64,000 bases of DNA, from contig NZ_VUOA01000033.1 of assembly GCF_008386575.1 (NCBI RefSeq), forward strand, positions 78,510 through 142,509, in the 5' to 3' direction. Origin of the DNA: Salinarimonas soli (GTDB lineage: Bacteria; Pseudomonadota; Alphaproteobacteria; Rhizobiales; Beijerinckiaceae). Below, piece by piece: positions 10,436 to 19,859 of this stretch (its first letter is position 1; every line of letters begins with the position of its first letter). Position numbers and translations under genes: made by a program. The notes beneath the pieces are model-generated. The model saw only the letters and a list, made by a program, of their open reading frames with translations, made no database searches and was not told the origin of the DNA.

Positions 10436-13400
10436 GTGAACGCCCCGTCCCCGCAGCCCTTCGGGGCTCCCTACGCCGAAGACGACACCGCCATCGCCGG
10501 GCGCCTCATGCGCGAGGCCTGGCTTCCCCGGGAGCGCGAGGCCCGCGTCGATGCCACCGCCCGCGAGCTGATCGGCGCCATCAGGGCCGAGCGGGGCGGG
10601 TTCGGCGGCGTCGAGGAGATGCTGCGGGAATATTCCCTCTCCACCAAGGAGGGCCTCGCCCTCATGGTGCTGGCGGAAGCGCTGCTGCGCGTGCCCGACG
10701 GCGCCACCGCCGACCGGCTGATCGAGGACAAGCTCGGCCAGGGCGACTTCGCCCGCCACGAATCCCGCTCCGAGGCCTTCCTGGTCAACGCCTCCGCCTG
10801 GGCGCTCGGGATGACCGCCCGGGTGATCCAGCCCGGCGAGACCCCCGAGGGCATCCTGCGCCAGGTCGCCAAGCGCCTGGGCGTGCCGGCGGTGCGCGCC
10901 GCGACGCGCCAGGCCATGCGGGTGATGGGCGGCCACTTCGTGCTGGGCCAGACGATCGAGGAGGCGTTGAAGCGCGCCGCCACGGGCGAGGGCCGGCTCT
11001 ACCGCTATTCCTTCGACATGCTCGGCGAGGGCGCCCGCACTGCGAAGGATGCCGAGCGCTATTTCGAGTCCTATGCGGATGCCATCGAGGCAATTGGCCG
11101 CGCCGCCGGCAACCGGCCCCTGCCCGACCGCCCGGGGATCTCGGTGAAGCTCTCGGCCCTCCACCCGCGCTACGAGGCCCTGAGCCGCGAGCGGGTGCTG
11201 GCCGAGCTCACCCCGCGCGTGGTGGCGCTCGCCGCGAAGGCGAAGGCCTACGACCTCAACTTCACGATCGACGCCGAGGAGGCCGACCGGCTGGAGCTCT
11301 CCCTCGACGTGCTGGCCGCCGCCTTCGGGGATCCCTCGCTCGCGGGCTGGGACGGGTTCGGCCTCGCGATCCAGGCCTATCAGAAGCGTGCACTTGCGCT
11401 CATCGACTGGATCGCGGAGCTCGCGCGCCGGCACGACCGGCGCATGATGGTGCGCCTCGTGAAGGGCGCCTATTGGGACACGGAGGTGAAGCGCGCGCAG
11501 GAGCGCGGCCTCGACGACTATCCCGTCTTCACCCGCAAGGCGATGACGGACCTGTCCTACGTCGCCTGCGCCGAGCGCATGCTGGCGCTGCGCCCCCTGA
11601 TCTATCCCCAATTCGCCACCCACAACGCGCTCACCGTTGCCTCGATCATCGAGCGGGCCGGGGGCGTCGAGGGCTACGAGTTCCAGCGCCTGCACGGCAT
11701 GGGCGAGGCGCTCTACGGGCACCTCGTCGAGGAGCAGGGGGGCGCCGCCTGCCGTACCTACGCGCCCGTCGGCGGCCACCGCGATCTCCTGGCCTATCTC
11801 GTGCGCCGCCTCCTGGAGAACGGCGCCAACTCGTCGTTCGTGTCGGTCGCGGCCGATCCGGCCGTGCCCGTGGAGAGCCTCCTCAAGCGCCCTGCCGAAA
11901 TCGTGGGCGCTCCCGAGCGGGCCCGCCACCCCCGCCTGCCCCTGCCCCGCGACCTGTTCGGCCCCGGGCGGCGCAACTCGCGGGGCGTCGAGCTCGGCCA
12001 CCGGGCGTCGCTCGAGGCGCTGCTCGCCGAGATCGCGGGCGCCGGAGCGCCGGGGTCCGCCGCGCCCCTCGTCGACGGCCGGGCGCTCGGCGGCGAGCGC
12101 CGGCCCGTGCTCAACCCCGCCGACGGGCGCACCCCCGTGGGCGAGGTCGCCGAGGCCTCGCCCGAGAGCGCCGACGCCGCCATCGCCGCGGCGCGGGCGG
12201 GCTTCCCGGCCTGGAGCGCCATTCCGGCCGATCGCCGCGCCGCCGCCCTGGAGCGCGCGGGCGACCTGCTGGAGGCCCGGCGCGGCCGCTTCCTGCACCT
12301 CCTCCAGGCGGAGGCCGGCAAGACCCTCGACGACGCGCTCTCGGAGCTGCGCGAGGCGGTGGACTTCTGCCGCTACTACGCGGCCCAGGGGCGCGAGCTC
12401 ATGGGCGAGCCGGAGACCATGCCGGGCCCGACCGGCGAGGCGAACCGGCTCGCTTTGCGCGGCCGGGGCGTGTTCGTCGCCATCTCGCCCTGGAACTTCC
12501 CCCTCGCCATCTTCCTCGGCCAGGTGGCGGCGGCCCTCATGGCCGGCAACGCCGTGGTGGCGAAGCCCGCCGAGCAAACGCCCCTCGTCGCGGCGGAAGC
12601 CGTGCGGCTCCTGCACGAGGCGGGGGTGCCGGCCTCGGCGCTCCACTTCGTGCCCGGCGACGGGCGGGTCGGCGCGCGGCTCGTCGAGAACCCGCATGCC
12701 GGCGGCGTGGTGTTCACGGGCTCCACGGAGGTGGCGCGCCTCATCAACCGGACGCTTGCGGCGAAGGACGGGCCCATCGTCCCCCTCATCGCCGAGACGG
12801 GCGGCATCAACGCCATGATCGTGGACGCCACGGCGCTCCCTGAGCAGGTGGCCGACGACGTCGCGACCTCCGCCTTCCGATCGGCGGGCCAGCGCTGCTC
12901 GGCCCTGCGCCTCCTCCTCGTCCAGGAGGACGTGGCCGACCGGATGATCGAGATGATCGTGGGCGCGGCCCGCGAGCTGAAGGTGGGCGATCCCCGCGAC
13001 GTCAGCGTCGCGATCGGCCCCGTCATCGACATGGAGGCGAAGGAGCGCCTCGACGCCCACGTGGCCCGGATGAGCCGGGAGGCGAAGCGGGTGCATCTGG
13101 CGGGCGAGGCGCCCCGCTCGGGCACCTATGTCGCCCCGCACGTGTTCGAGCTCGACCGGCCCGGCGCCCTCGACCAGGAGGTCTTCGGCCCGATCCTCCA
13201 CGTCGCCCGCTACCGCGCCGCCGATCTCGACCGGGTGCTCGAGGGCATCGAGGCCACGGGCTACGGCCTGACGCTCGGCGTGCACTCGCGCATCGACGCC
13301 ACGATCGAGCGGGTGGTGCGGCGCCTGTCGGTGGGCAACGTCTACGTCAACCGTAACATGATCGGCGCGGTGGTGGGCGTGCAGCCCTTCGGCGGCCACG

Positions 13401-13528
13401 GCCTCTCGGGCACGGGCCCGAAGGCGGGCGGTCCCCACTACCTCCTGCGCTTTTCCACCGAGCAGACCGTGACGATCAACACCGCCGCCGCCGGCGGCAA
13501 CGCGGCGCTGATCGCGATGGAGGAATAG
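10436..13528 (+). CDS. putA: bifunctional proline dehydrogenase / glutamate-semialdehyde dehydrogenase
   Basis: Oxidises proline to glutamate in two steps within one polypeptide (1030 residues). The FAD-dependent proline dehydrogenase half shows ISVKLSALHPRY, RMMVRLVKGAYWD and FQRLHGMGE. The aldehyde dehydrogenase half shows SPWNFPLAIFLGQ, catalytic Glu787 (AETGG) and Cys821 (AGQRCSAL). There is no N-terminal ribbon-helix-helix domain, so this PutA is not its own repressor, which fits control by the divergent Lrp-type gene. I chose a GTG start because it follows GAGGTGAG; an in-frame ATG far upstream lies inside the regulator gene. Confidence 0.96.
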   Translation: MNAPSPQPFGAPYAEDDTAIAGRLMREAWLPREREARVDATARELIGAIRAERGGFGGVEEMLREYSLSTKEGLALMVLAEALLRVPDGATADRLIEDKLGQGDFARHESRSEAFLVNASAWALGMTARVIQPGETPEGILRQVAKRLGVPAVRAATRQAMRVMGGHFVLGQTIEEALKRAATGEGRLYRYSFDMLGEGARTAKDAERYFESYADAIEAIGRAAGNRPLPDRPGISVKLSALHPRYEALSRERVLAELTPRVVALAAKAKAYDLNFTIDAEEADRLELSLDVLAAAFGDPSLAGWDGFGLAIQAYQKRALALIDWIAELARRHDRRMMVRLVKGAYWDTEVKRAQERGLDDYPVFTRKAMTDLSYVACAERMLALRPLIYPQFATHNALTVASIIERAGGVEGYEFQRLHGMGEALYGHLVEEQGGAACRTYAPVGGHRDLLAYLVRRLLENGANSSFVSVAADPAVPVESLLKRPAEIVGAPERARHPRLPLPRDLFGPGRRNSRGVELGHRASLEALLAEIAGAGAPGSAAPLVDGRALGGERRPVLNPADGRTPVGEVAEASPESADAAIAAARAGFPAWSAIPADRRAAALERAGDLLEARRGRFLHLLQAEAGKTLDDALSELREAVDFCRYYAAQGRELMGEPETMPGPTGEANRLALRGRGVFVAISPWNFPLAIFLGQVAAALMAGNAVVAKPAEQTPLVAAEAVRLLHEAGVPASALHFVPGDGRVGARLVENPHAGGVVFTGSTEVARLINRTLAAKDGPIVPLIAETGGINAMIVDATALPEQVADDVATSAFRSAGQRCSALRLLLVQEDVADRMIEMIVGAARELKVGDPRDVSVAIGPVIDMEAKERLDAHVARMSREAKRVHLAGEAPRSGTYVAPHVFELDRPGALDQEVFGPILHVARYRAADLDRVLEGIEATGYGLTLGVHSRIDATIERVVRRLSVGNVYVNRNMIGAVVGVQPFGGHGLSGTGPKAGGPHYLLRFSTEQTVTINTAAAGGNAALIAMEE

Positions 13529-13540
13529 GGGGACGTAGCC

Positions 13541-13688
13541 CCCCTCCCCCTTGCGGGGAGGGGCTGAGGGTGGGGGTCGCAAAGTCGGAGCTGGCGGGGA
13601 GCACGCAGGCCCGTACAGCCCTGTCCTGGACCGACGGCGGTTGGCGTCCCTTCCCCCACCCCTGACCCCTCCCCGCAAGGGGGAGGGG
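13541..13688. repeat. long intergenic palindrome, family A copy 1
   Basis: A 148-bp imperfect palindrome whose arms begin CCCCTCCCCCTTGCGGGG and end in the complement, with a central unique segment containing AAGTCGGAGC and GTACAGCCCT. A second copy in the same orientation lies at 33847. Both fill the gap between convergent genes (here putA and the histidine kinase), so they may act as bidirectional terminators. No protein is encoded. Confidence 0.85.
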
Positions 13689-13692
13689 AACC

Positions 13693-15486
13693 CTACCCCA
13701 CCGCTTCGGCGATCGCTGCCGGCCGGGCCGGCGCCCCCTCCACCTGCAGGAGCAGCACGCACTCGAGGCCCCCCGGCGCGAAGGTGGTCTCGACGGAGCC
13801 GCCCGGCTCCGCCGCCATGCTGCGCTCCAGGAGGCGCGTGCCGAACCCCGTGCGCTGCGGCGCCTCGACGGGCGGGCCGCCCCGCTCGGCCCAGCGCAGG
13901 CGGAGCATCGTCCGGCCCGTGGCGGGGTCGGGCAGGAGCGTCCAGGCGATCTCGACGGTGCCGGTGCGGTTGGACAGCGCGCCGTATTTCACGGCGTTGG
14001 TGGCAAGCTCGTGCAGGGCCATCGCCATGCCCAGCGCCACCCGAGGCTCGACGCGGACCTCCGGCCCGCCGACCACGAAGCGCTCGGCCTCGGCCCCGCC
14101 ATGGAGCTCCGCCGCCTGGCGCACGATGTCGCCGAGGACGGCGCCCTCCCAGTTCTCCCGGGTCAGGAGATCGTGGGCGCGCGACAGGGCCATGATCCGG
14201 TCGGTGAGCGCGCGGGCCAGCACCCCGTTCGCGTCGTGCCCGCGCAGGCTCTGCGCCGCCATCGACTGCACGGTGGCGAGCGTGTTCTTCACCCGGTGGT
14301 TCAGCTCGTTGACGAGAAGGCGGCGCTGCTCCTCGGCCCGCTTGCGCTCCGTGATGTCGAGCGCCACCGCCACGGCGCCGACGATGCGGCCCGCCCCGTC
14401 GCGCAGGCCCCGGGCGTTGACGAGGAGGGTGACCTCCTCGCGGCCGGGCACGGCGAGCATGTATTCCTCGCCCTCGGGCGGGTCCCCGGCGAGCGCCCGC
14501 TCCAGGGGCCAGCGGCTGCGCTCGACCGGGCGCCCGCCCTGGGACAAGCCGACCCGGCTCACGGAATCGTCGCCGCTCAGGACGCCCAGCTGGGCACTGC
14601 CGGTGAGCCCCGCGGCGTAGCGGTTCTGCACCACGTCGCGCACCGCCGGATCGTAGCTGAACCAGACGGCGGCCGGGACCGCGTCGAGCACCGTCTCGAG
14701 CTCGCGCGTCCGGGTCTGGAGGGTGCGCTCGGCATGCTTTTGCGCCGTGATGTCGAGGAACGCGCCCGTGAGGCGCACGGGCCGGCCGCGGGCGTCGCGC
14801 GCCACGAGCCCGCGATGCCAGATCCAGACCCAGGCGCCCGAGGCATGCCGGATGCGGTACTGCTGGTCGATCCCCTCGGTGGCGCCCGCGAGCGCCGCGT
14901 CCACGGCGGCGAGGAACCCGGCGCGGTCCTCCGGATGGATGCGGTCCTGCCACCAGCCGCGGGTGGGGACGGCGTCGGCCTCGTCCACGCCGAGCATCTC
15001 GTAGGCCCGGGGGGCGCGATAGGCATGGCCGGTGCGCAGATCGGTCTCGAAGACGGCGCCCTGGAACGAGGCGACGGCGAGCCGGTAGCGCTCCTCGCTC
15101 TCCGCCAGCGCCTGCTCGGCCCGGCGGCGGGCCGTGGTGTCCAGGAGGAGCCCCGTCGCCCAGACGAACCTGCCGTCGTCATGCATGACCCGGCCCCGGG
15201 CCAGGACCCAGCGCTCCTCGGCCGTGTCGGCGCGGCGGATCCGGAACTCGGCCTCGTAGCGCCCGTCGCCCTCGGGGCGGTAGGCGGCGGCGTAGGCCTC
15301 GTTGACCCACGCGTCGTCGGGGTGGATGAGGGCCGAGAAGGTCGACGTGGCGGGCTCGACGGCGTCGGGCAGCCCGCAGATGGCCTTGAACTCCGGCGAC
15401 CAGCGGTGCCGGCCCGTGGCCCCGTCCACTTCCCAGGTTCCAAGCCCGGTGGCCTCGACGGCGAGTCGCCAGCGTTCGTCCTGCAT
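13693..15486 (-). CDS. PAS-domain HWE-family sensor histidine kinase
   Basis: The 597-residue protein has three PAS/PAC modules (about 1-125, 126-255 and 256-385) with no transmembrane segment, then an HWE kinase core. The phospho-acceptor His lies in LVNELNHRVKNTLATVQSM, the N-box in ALHELATNAVKYGALS, and the family WxE signature in LRWAERGGPPV. It is probably a cytosolic light, redox or small-molecule sensor; which signal cannot be told. No response regulator is adjacent. The start at MQDERWRL gives a full first PAS domain. Confidence 0.9.
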   Translation of the reverse strand: MQDERWRLAVEATGLGTWEVDGATGRHRWSPEFKAICGLPDAVEPATSTFSALIHPDDAWVNEAYAAAYRPEGDGRYEAEFRIRRADTAEERWVLARGRVMHDDGRFVWATGLLLDTTARRRAEQALAESEERYRLAVASFQGAVFETDLRTGHAYRAPRAYEMLGVDEADAVPTRGWWQDRIHPEDRAGFLAAVDAALAGATEGIDQQYRIRHASGAWVWIWHRGLVARDARGRPVRLTGAFLDITAQKHAERTLQTRTRELETVLDAVPAAVWFSYDPAVRDVVQNRYAAGLTGSAQLGVLSGDDSVSRVGLSQGGRPVERSRWPLERALAGDPPEGEEYMLAVPGREEVTLLVNARGLRDGAGRIVGAVAVALDITERKRAEEQRRLLVNELNHRVKNTLATVQSMAAQSLRGHDANGVLARALTDRIMALSRAHDLLTRENWEGAVLGDIVRQAAELHGGAEAERFVVGGPEVRVEPRVALGMAMALHELATNAVKYGALSNRTGTVEIAWTLLPDPATGRTMLRLRWAERGGPPVEAPQRTGFGTRLLERSMAAEPGGSVETTFAPGGLECVLLLQVEGAPARPAAIAEAVG

Positions 15487-15553
15487 GCCGCGACTTTAGC
15501 CATCTTGGGAGGCCTGTCGACAGCCCCCGTTCCCCCCGGGCCGCGCGGCCCCC

Positions 15554-15904
15554 TCACCGGTCGCGGCGCGCGCCCTTGCGGGCCTTGGTCAGGCGGGTCG
15601 GCGCGTGGAAATCCGGGGGCTTGGTGCGCACCCATTCGAGAAAGCGCGCCATCTCGGGATCGTGGCGCAGGCTCTCCACGTCGGCGAGGCGGCGCGCGAT
15701 CTCGGCCTCCGAGAACCGGGCATGGATGGCGCTGTGGCAGATCTGGTGCAGGCGCACGATGGCGCCGTTGGCGCCGCCCTTCAGCTTCGGCGTGAGATGA
15801 TGCCGGCTCGACTTGGCGCCCGGCGGGATCGGCCGGTCGCACAGCGGGCAGTGGGGCTCGGGCGCTGGCGCGCTCTCGGCGAAGAGACGGTTTCGGCGGG
15901 GCAC
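15554..15904 (-). CDS. HNH endonuclease-like protein
   Basis: The 116-residue protein has a zinc-type HNH motif: Cys19-X2-Cys22, His35-His36 (SRHHLTPKLKGG), then LHQICHSAIH with Cys56, His57 and His61. The spacing matches small stand-alone HNH proteins of Hyphomicrobiales; targets are unknown. There is no suitable ATG, so I use the GTG giving VPRRNRLF; the start is uncertain. The C-terminus is Lys/Arg-rich. Confidence 0.75.
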   Translation of the reverse strand: MPRRNRLFAESAPAPEPHCPLCDRPIPPGAKSSRHHLTPKLKGGANGAIVRLHQICHSAIHARFSEAEIARRLADVESLRHDPEMARFLEWVRTKPPDFHAPTRLTKARKGARRDR

Positions 15905-15956
15905 GACGGGGATATGGGTGCGGGCGGAGTGCCGTGGAGGTGGGTGCGGCAACTCC

Positions 15957-15976
15957 CCTCTCCCGTTAGGGAGAGG
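15957..15976 (-). repeat. short hairpin overlapping a stop codon
   Basis: CCTCTCCC and GGGAGAGG flank GTTA. The TAA stop and the last codons of the citryl-CoA lyase-like gene lie inside this REP-like hairpin, so the element supplies the C-terminal residues. Confidence 0.6.
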
Positions 15977-16796
15977 TGGGATCGTCCTCCAGCCGCCGCT
16001 CGGGCGGGCCGTTGTAGGTCCACAGCCATTCGCGCGGCAGGGGGCCCTTGTTGCGGGCGGGCTCGCCGGTCTGCTCCCAGGCATGGGCCAGCACGCCCAC
16101 CGAGCGCGACAGGATGAACAGGCCGCGGCACAGCGCAGGCGGGAAGCCGAGCTCGCCGTAGACCACCGCCGTCGCCCCGTCGATGTTGAGGGGGATGCGC
16201 CGGCCCTTGCGGGCCTCGATCGCGGCCTCGACCGCCTCGGCGACGTCAGCGAAGCGTCCTGACACGGTGCCGGCCGCGGCGGCCTCGCGCACCAGGGCGA
16301 GGAGGCGCGGCGAGCGCGGGTCGACGGGGTGGAAGCGGTGGCCGAAGCCCGGCACGAACCCGCCCTCCTCCGCAAAGAACCGGTCGAGGCGCGCCGAGAC
16401 CGCCGCGTCGAGCCCGGCGCCCCCGTCCATGGCGGCGGCGACGTCGCCGAACAGGGCGAGCGCCGCCTCCCCCGCCCCGCCATGCACGTCGCCGAGCACG
16501 TTGATGGCGGAGGCCATGGCGCCGTTGATCCCGATCCCGCAGGTCGCGGCCATGCGGGCGATGGCGATGGAGGGGGCCTGGGGCCCGTGATCGACGGCCG
16601 CCGCGAGCGCGTGGCCGAGCAGCGCCGCCTGGGGCTCCGAGGGCAGCTCGCCCCGCAGCATGAGCCAGATCATGGCGGGGAAGCTCACCCGCCCGATCAG
16701 GTCCTCGATGGGGTAGCCGCGCAGGCGGATGAGGCCTGGGCTCATCTCGATGATGGCGGTGGTCCACCAATCCTCGGCACGCCCGCGCTCGCTCAT
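15966..16796 (-). CDS. citryl-CoA lyase-like protein (citrate synthase fold)
   Basis: The 276-residue protein is about 100 residues shorter than a citrate synthase but keeps the three catalytic positions: His105 (VHGGAGEAAL), His153 (GFGHRFHPVDPR) and Asp206 (NIDGATAV). This short form is annotated as citryl-CoA lyase, which cleaves citryl-CoA to acetyl-CoA and oxaloacetate. The start overlaps the stop of the upstream CoA transferase (ATGA), so the two products are coupled. With the tct genes upstream, a path import, CoA activation, cleavage is likely; citrate is the simplest substrate but a methylated or reduced analogue is possible. Confidence 0.8.
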   Translation of the reverse strand: MSERGRAEDWWTTAIIEMSPGLIRLRGYPIEDLIGRVSFPAMIWLMLRGELPSEPQAALLGHALAAAVDHGPQAPSIAIARMAATCGIGINGAMASAINVLGDVHGGAGEAALALFGDVAAAMDGGAGLDAAVSARLDRFFAEEGGFVPGFGHRFHPVDPRSPRLLALVREAAAAGTVSGRFADVAEAVEAAIEARKGRRIPLNIDGATAVVYGELGFPPALCRGLFILSRSVGVLAHAWEQTGEPARNKGPLPREWLWTYNGPPERRLEDDPTSP

Positions 16797-17947
16797 GGCT
16801 TGTCTCCGAGGATCTCGTCCTGATGCTCGCCGAGCGCGGGCGGCGGCCGGCCGGGCCGGGGCGCCTCGCCGTCGACGAGGAAGCCGCCGCGCACCACGGT
16901 GAGCGGACGCCCGACGCCCGGCACGGCCTCGAAGCGGGTCGTCATGGCGCGCTCCCTCACCTGCGGCTCGGCGAGCGCCTGCGGCACGCCGAGCACCCGG
17001 CCCGCCGGCACGCCGGCGCGGTTGAGGCGCTCCTCCCAGGCGGCCGCCGTGTCGGCGGCGAGCGCCGCCTCGATCTCGGCGTTGAGCGCCGCGCGGTTGC
17101 GCTTGCGGGTCTCGCGCTCGGAAAAGCGCGGATCGGCGGCGAGCTCCGGGCGGCCGATGAGGCGGCAGAGCGCCACGAACTGGTCGCCCTTGTTGGCCGC
17201 GATATTGAGAAGCCCCTCGCCTGTGCGGAAGGTGCCCGAGGGCGCCGCCGTCATGTTCTCGTTGCCCATCGGCATGGGCTCGACGTCGGCCGTGAGATAG
17301 TTCGAGACGGGCCAGCCCAGCGCGCTGAGCGTGCTCTCCAGCATGGACACGTCGAGCACCGCGCCCTCGCCCGTATTGGCGCGCCGCACGAGGGCCGCCG
17401 CGATGGCGAAAGCGCCGAACAGGCCGCCCAGCGTGTCGCAGACGGGATAGCCGACCCTGAGAGGCGCCGTCTCCGGCGTGCCGGTGATGCTCATCACCCC
17501 CGACAGGCCCTGGATGATCTGGTCGTAGGCCGGGTTGCCCTTGAGCGGCCCCGTCTGGCCGAACCCTGAGATGGCGCAATAGATCAGGTCCGGGCGGCGC
17601 GCCCGCAGGGTCTCGACGGAGAAGCCGAGGCGGTCCATGACGCCGGGGCGGAAGTTTTCCAGCACCACGTCGGCACTGGCGACGAGGTCGAGGAAGGCGG
17701 ACCGGTCTGCCTCAGCTTTCAGGTCGAGCACCACGGAGCGCTTGCCGGCGTTCTGGGCGAGGAAGGACGCGCCCATGCGCGCCTCGTTGAGGGCGGGCGA
17801 GGCGCCGAGCTGGCGGGCCAGGTCCCCGTCCGGCGCCTCGACCTTGATCACGTCGGCGCCGAGCAGGGCGAGCTGGTAGCCGCAATAGGGGCCGGCCAGC
17901 ACGTTGGTGAGGTCGAGGACGCGGATGCCCGCGAGGAGGGCGGTCAC
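16793..17947 (-). CDS. CaiB/BaiF (family III) CoA transferase
   Basis: The 384-residue protein opens with the family N-terminus (GIRVLDLTNVLAGPYC) and carries the catalytic Asp171 in VGYPVCDTLGG, plus LENFRPGVMDRLG. Family III enzymes move CoA between carboxylic acids. The GTG chosen gives the standard N-terminus behind a G-rich ribosome-binding site; a longer in-frame reading frame begins inside a repeat and is rejected. It overlaps the citryl-CoA lyase-like gene by 4 bp, implying it makes that enzyme's CoA ester. Family B repeat copy 1 separates it from tctA. Confidence 0.88.
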   Translation of the reverse strand: MTALLAGIRVLDLTNVLAGPYCGYQLALLGADVIKVEAPDGDLARQLGASPALNEARMGASFLAQNAGKRSVVLDLKAEADRSAFLDLVASADVVLENFRPGVMDRLGFSVETLRARRPDLIYCAISGFGQTGPLKGNPAYDQIIQGLSGVMSITGTPETAPLRVGYPVCDTLGGLFGAFAIAAALVRRANTGEGAVLDVSMLESTLSALGWPVSNYLTADVEPMPMGNENMTAAPSGTFRTGEGLLNIAANKGDQFVALCRLIGRPELAADPRFSERETRKRNRAALNAEIEAALAADTAAAWEERLNRAGVPAGRVLGVPQALAEPQVRERAMTTRFEAVPGVGRPLTVVRGGFLVDGEAPRPGRPPPALGEHQDEILGDKP

Positions 17948-18028
17948 GGCATGCGCCCCCGCCCCATTGCTCCTAAGAGGCTCGGTCCCCCTTTGGGAAG
18001 GATCCACGTCACAGGTGCACGAGCGACC

Positions 18029-18219
18029 CCTGTCATCCCCGGCCGGAACTCGCGTGGCGAGTGGAGGGGAAGGGGATCCAGCGCAATCATTGCTGCCGCG
18101 CAGCGGCACGACTTGGCCCGCCAAGGGCCCTGGTCGGGCAAAAGGCGTCGCTTCGCGACCAGAGCTGTGCTGGATCCCCTTCCCCTCCGCCCTGACGGGC
18201 TCCGGCCGGGGATGACAGG
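18029..18219. repeat. long intergenic palindrome, family B copy 1
   Basis: A 191-bp element with ends CTGTCATCCCCGGCCGGA and its complement, and inner arms GGGGAAGGGGATCCAGC / GCTGGATCCCCTTCCCC. It is nested in a weaker outer repeat (about 17985-18265). It fills the 321-bp gap between tctA and the CoA transferase gene, inside an apparent operon. The second copy is at 25729 in the same orientation. Confidence 0.88.
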
Positions 18220-18268
18220 CGAGATCGCGGCACTCGCCGATCCTTCCCCCTGCGTGGGAGAGGGGGGT

Positions 18269-19792
18269 CTACGCATCGCCCGGCACATGCTCGGGGCCCC
18301 TGTGCTGGCGGCGGGTGGCGAGGTCCCACAGGCGGGGGCCGAGCAGCGCCAGAACGGCGATGGCGAGGAGGGCGGCGGAGAGGGGCTGGGTGAAGAACAC
18401 CGTCCAGTCGCCGTTGTTGATCGACATGGCGCGGCGGAACTCCGTCTCGGCGAGGGGCCCCAGGATCATGCCGATGATCACGGGGGCGGTGGGGAAGTCG
18501 TAGCGGCGCATGACGAAGCCGATGCCGCCGAGCACGTAGAGCAGGATCAGGTCCACGGGCGATTGCGAGATGCCGTAGGTGCCGATCGTCGCGAAGACGA
18601 GGATGCCCGCATAGAGGAGCGGCGCCGGGATCTTGAGGATGCGCACCCACAGCCCGATGAGGGGCAGGTTGAGGACGAGGAGCACCACGTTGGCGATGTA
18701 GAGCGAGGCGATGAGGCCCCAGACCAGGGCGGGCTGGGTCTGGAACAGGAGCGGCCCGGGATTGATGCCGTAGCTCTGGAAGGCCGAGAGCATGATGGCG
18801 GCGGTGGCCGAGGTGGGCAGCCCCAGCGTCAGCATCGGCACGAGGACGCCCGCGGCGGAGGCGTTGTTGGCCGCCTCCGGGCCCGCCACGCCCTCGATGG
18901 CGCCCACCGTGCCGAACTCCTCGGGCTTCCTCGAGAAGCGCTTCTCGACCCAATAGGACAGGAAGGTGGGAATCTCGGCACCGCCCGCCGGCATGGCGCC
19001 GATGGGAAAGCCGAGCGCCGTGCCCCGCAGCCACGGTTTCCACGAGCGCGACCATTCCTCGCGCGTCATGTAGAGCGAGCCGCGCAAGGGGATGATCTCG
19101 TCCTTGCCCGCATAGCGCCGCGAGGCGACGTAGAGGGTCTCGCCCACCGCGAAGAGGCCGACGGCCACGACGATGACGTTGACCCCGTCGAGGAGCTCCA
19201 GGATGCCGAAGGTGAAGCGCGGCTGGCCCGTCTGCCCGTCGATCCCGATCATGCCGAGATAGAAGCCCAGGAACAGGGCCGCGAGACCCCGCACGGCGGA
19301 GGCGCCGAGCACCGCCGAGACGGTCACGAAGGCGAGCACCATGAGGCTGAAATATTCGGCCGGGCCGAACTTCAGGGCGAACTCCACGACGACGGGGGCA
19401 AGGAACGTGATGCCCATCGTGCCCACCGTGCCGGCCACGAAGGAACCGATGGCGGAGGTGGCGAGCGCCGCGCCGGCGCGCCCTGAGCGCGCCATGCGGT
19501 TGCCCTCCATCGCGGTCACGATGGTGGCGCTCTCGCCGGGGGTGTTCAGCAGGATCGAGGTGGTCGAGCCGCCATACATGGCGCCGTAATAGATCCCGGC
19601 GAAGAGGATGAAGGCGGCGGTGGGGTCGACCTTGAAGGTGATGGGCAGGAGAAGCGCGATGGTGAGCGCCGGCCCAAGGCCCGGCAGCACGCCGATGGCG
19701 GTGCCGAGCGTCGTGCCCACGAGGCACCACATCAGGTTGTTGGGGGTCAGCGCGACGGCAAATCCGCCCGCGAGCGACGATAGGGATTCCAC
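18269..19792 (-). CDS. tctA: tripartite tricarboxylate transporter, large permease TctA
   Basis: The 507-residue protein has about 10-12 hydrophobic segments and TctA signatures ([19 protein letters not shown] near the N-terminus; [37 protein letters not shown]). It is the channel subunit of a sodium-driven uptake system with TctB and the periplasmic TctC. A GTG start is used. Order tctC-tctB-tctA followed by CoA-ester enzymes. Confidence 0.95.
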   Translation of the reverse strand: MESLSSLAGGFAVALTPNNLMWCLVGTTLGTAIGVLPGLGPALTIALLLPITFKVDPTAAFILFAGIYYGAMYGGSTTSILLNTPGESATIVTAMEGNRMARSGRAGAALATSAIGSFVAGTVGTMGITFLAPVVVEFALKFGPAEYFSLMVLAFVTVSAVLGASAVRGLAALFLGFYLGMIGIDGQTGQPRFTFGILELLDGVNVIVVAVGLFAVGETLYVASRRYAGKDEIIPLRGSLYMTREEWSRSWKPWLRGTALGFPIGAMPAGGAEIPTFLSYWVEKRFSRKPEEFGTVGAIEGVAGPEAANNASAAGVLVPMLTLGLPTSATAAIMLSAFQSYGINPGPLLFQTQPALVWGLIASLYIANVVLLVLNLPLIGLWVRILKIPAPLLYAGILVFATIGTYGISQSPVDLILLYVLGGIGFVMRRYDFPTAPVIIGMILGPLAETEFRRAMSINNGDWTVFFTQPLSAALLAIAVLALLGPRLWDLATRRQHRGPEHVPGDA

Positions 19793-19859
19793 GCCGATCT
19801 CCTCAGCGCCGCCCCGGGCGGGGCGCGCTCAACCACACAGCCCGGATCCGCCGGGCGGC

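Noticed and set aside
10436-10600. DNA-binding (ribbon-helix-helix) domain at the PutA N-terminus
   Set aside because: The N-terminus begins directly before the proline dehydrogenase region; no RHH pattern is present.
9854-14953. A 1699-codon open frame on the minus strand
   Set aside because: It is an artefact of high GC running antisense through putA; only its last 153 codons (the Lrp-type gene) look like protein.
17948-18268. Direct and inverted repeats resembling a CRISPR array
   Set aside because: There is one large palindrome, not regularly spaced repeats with unique spacers.
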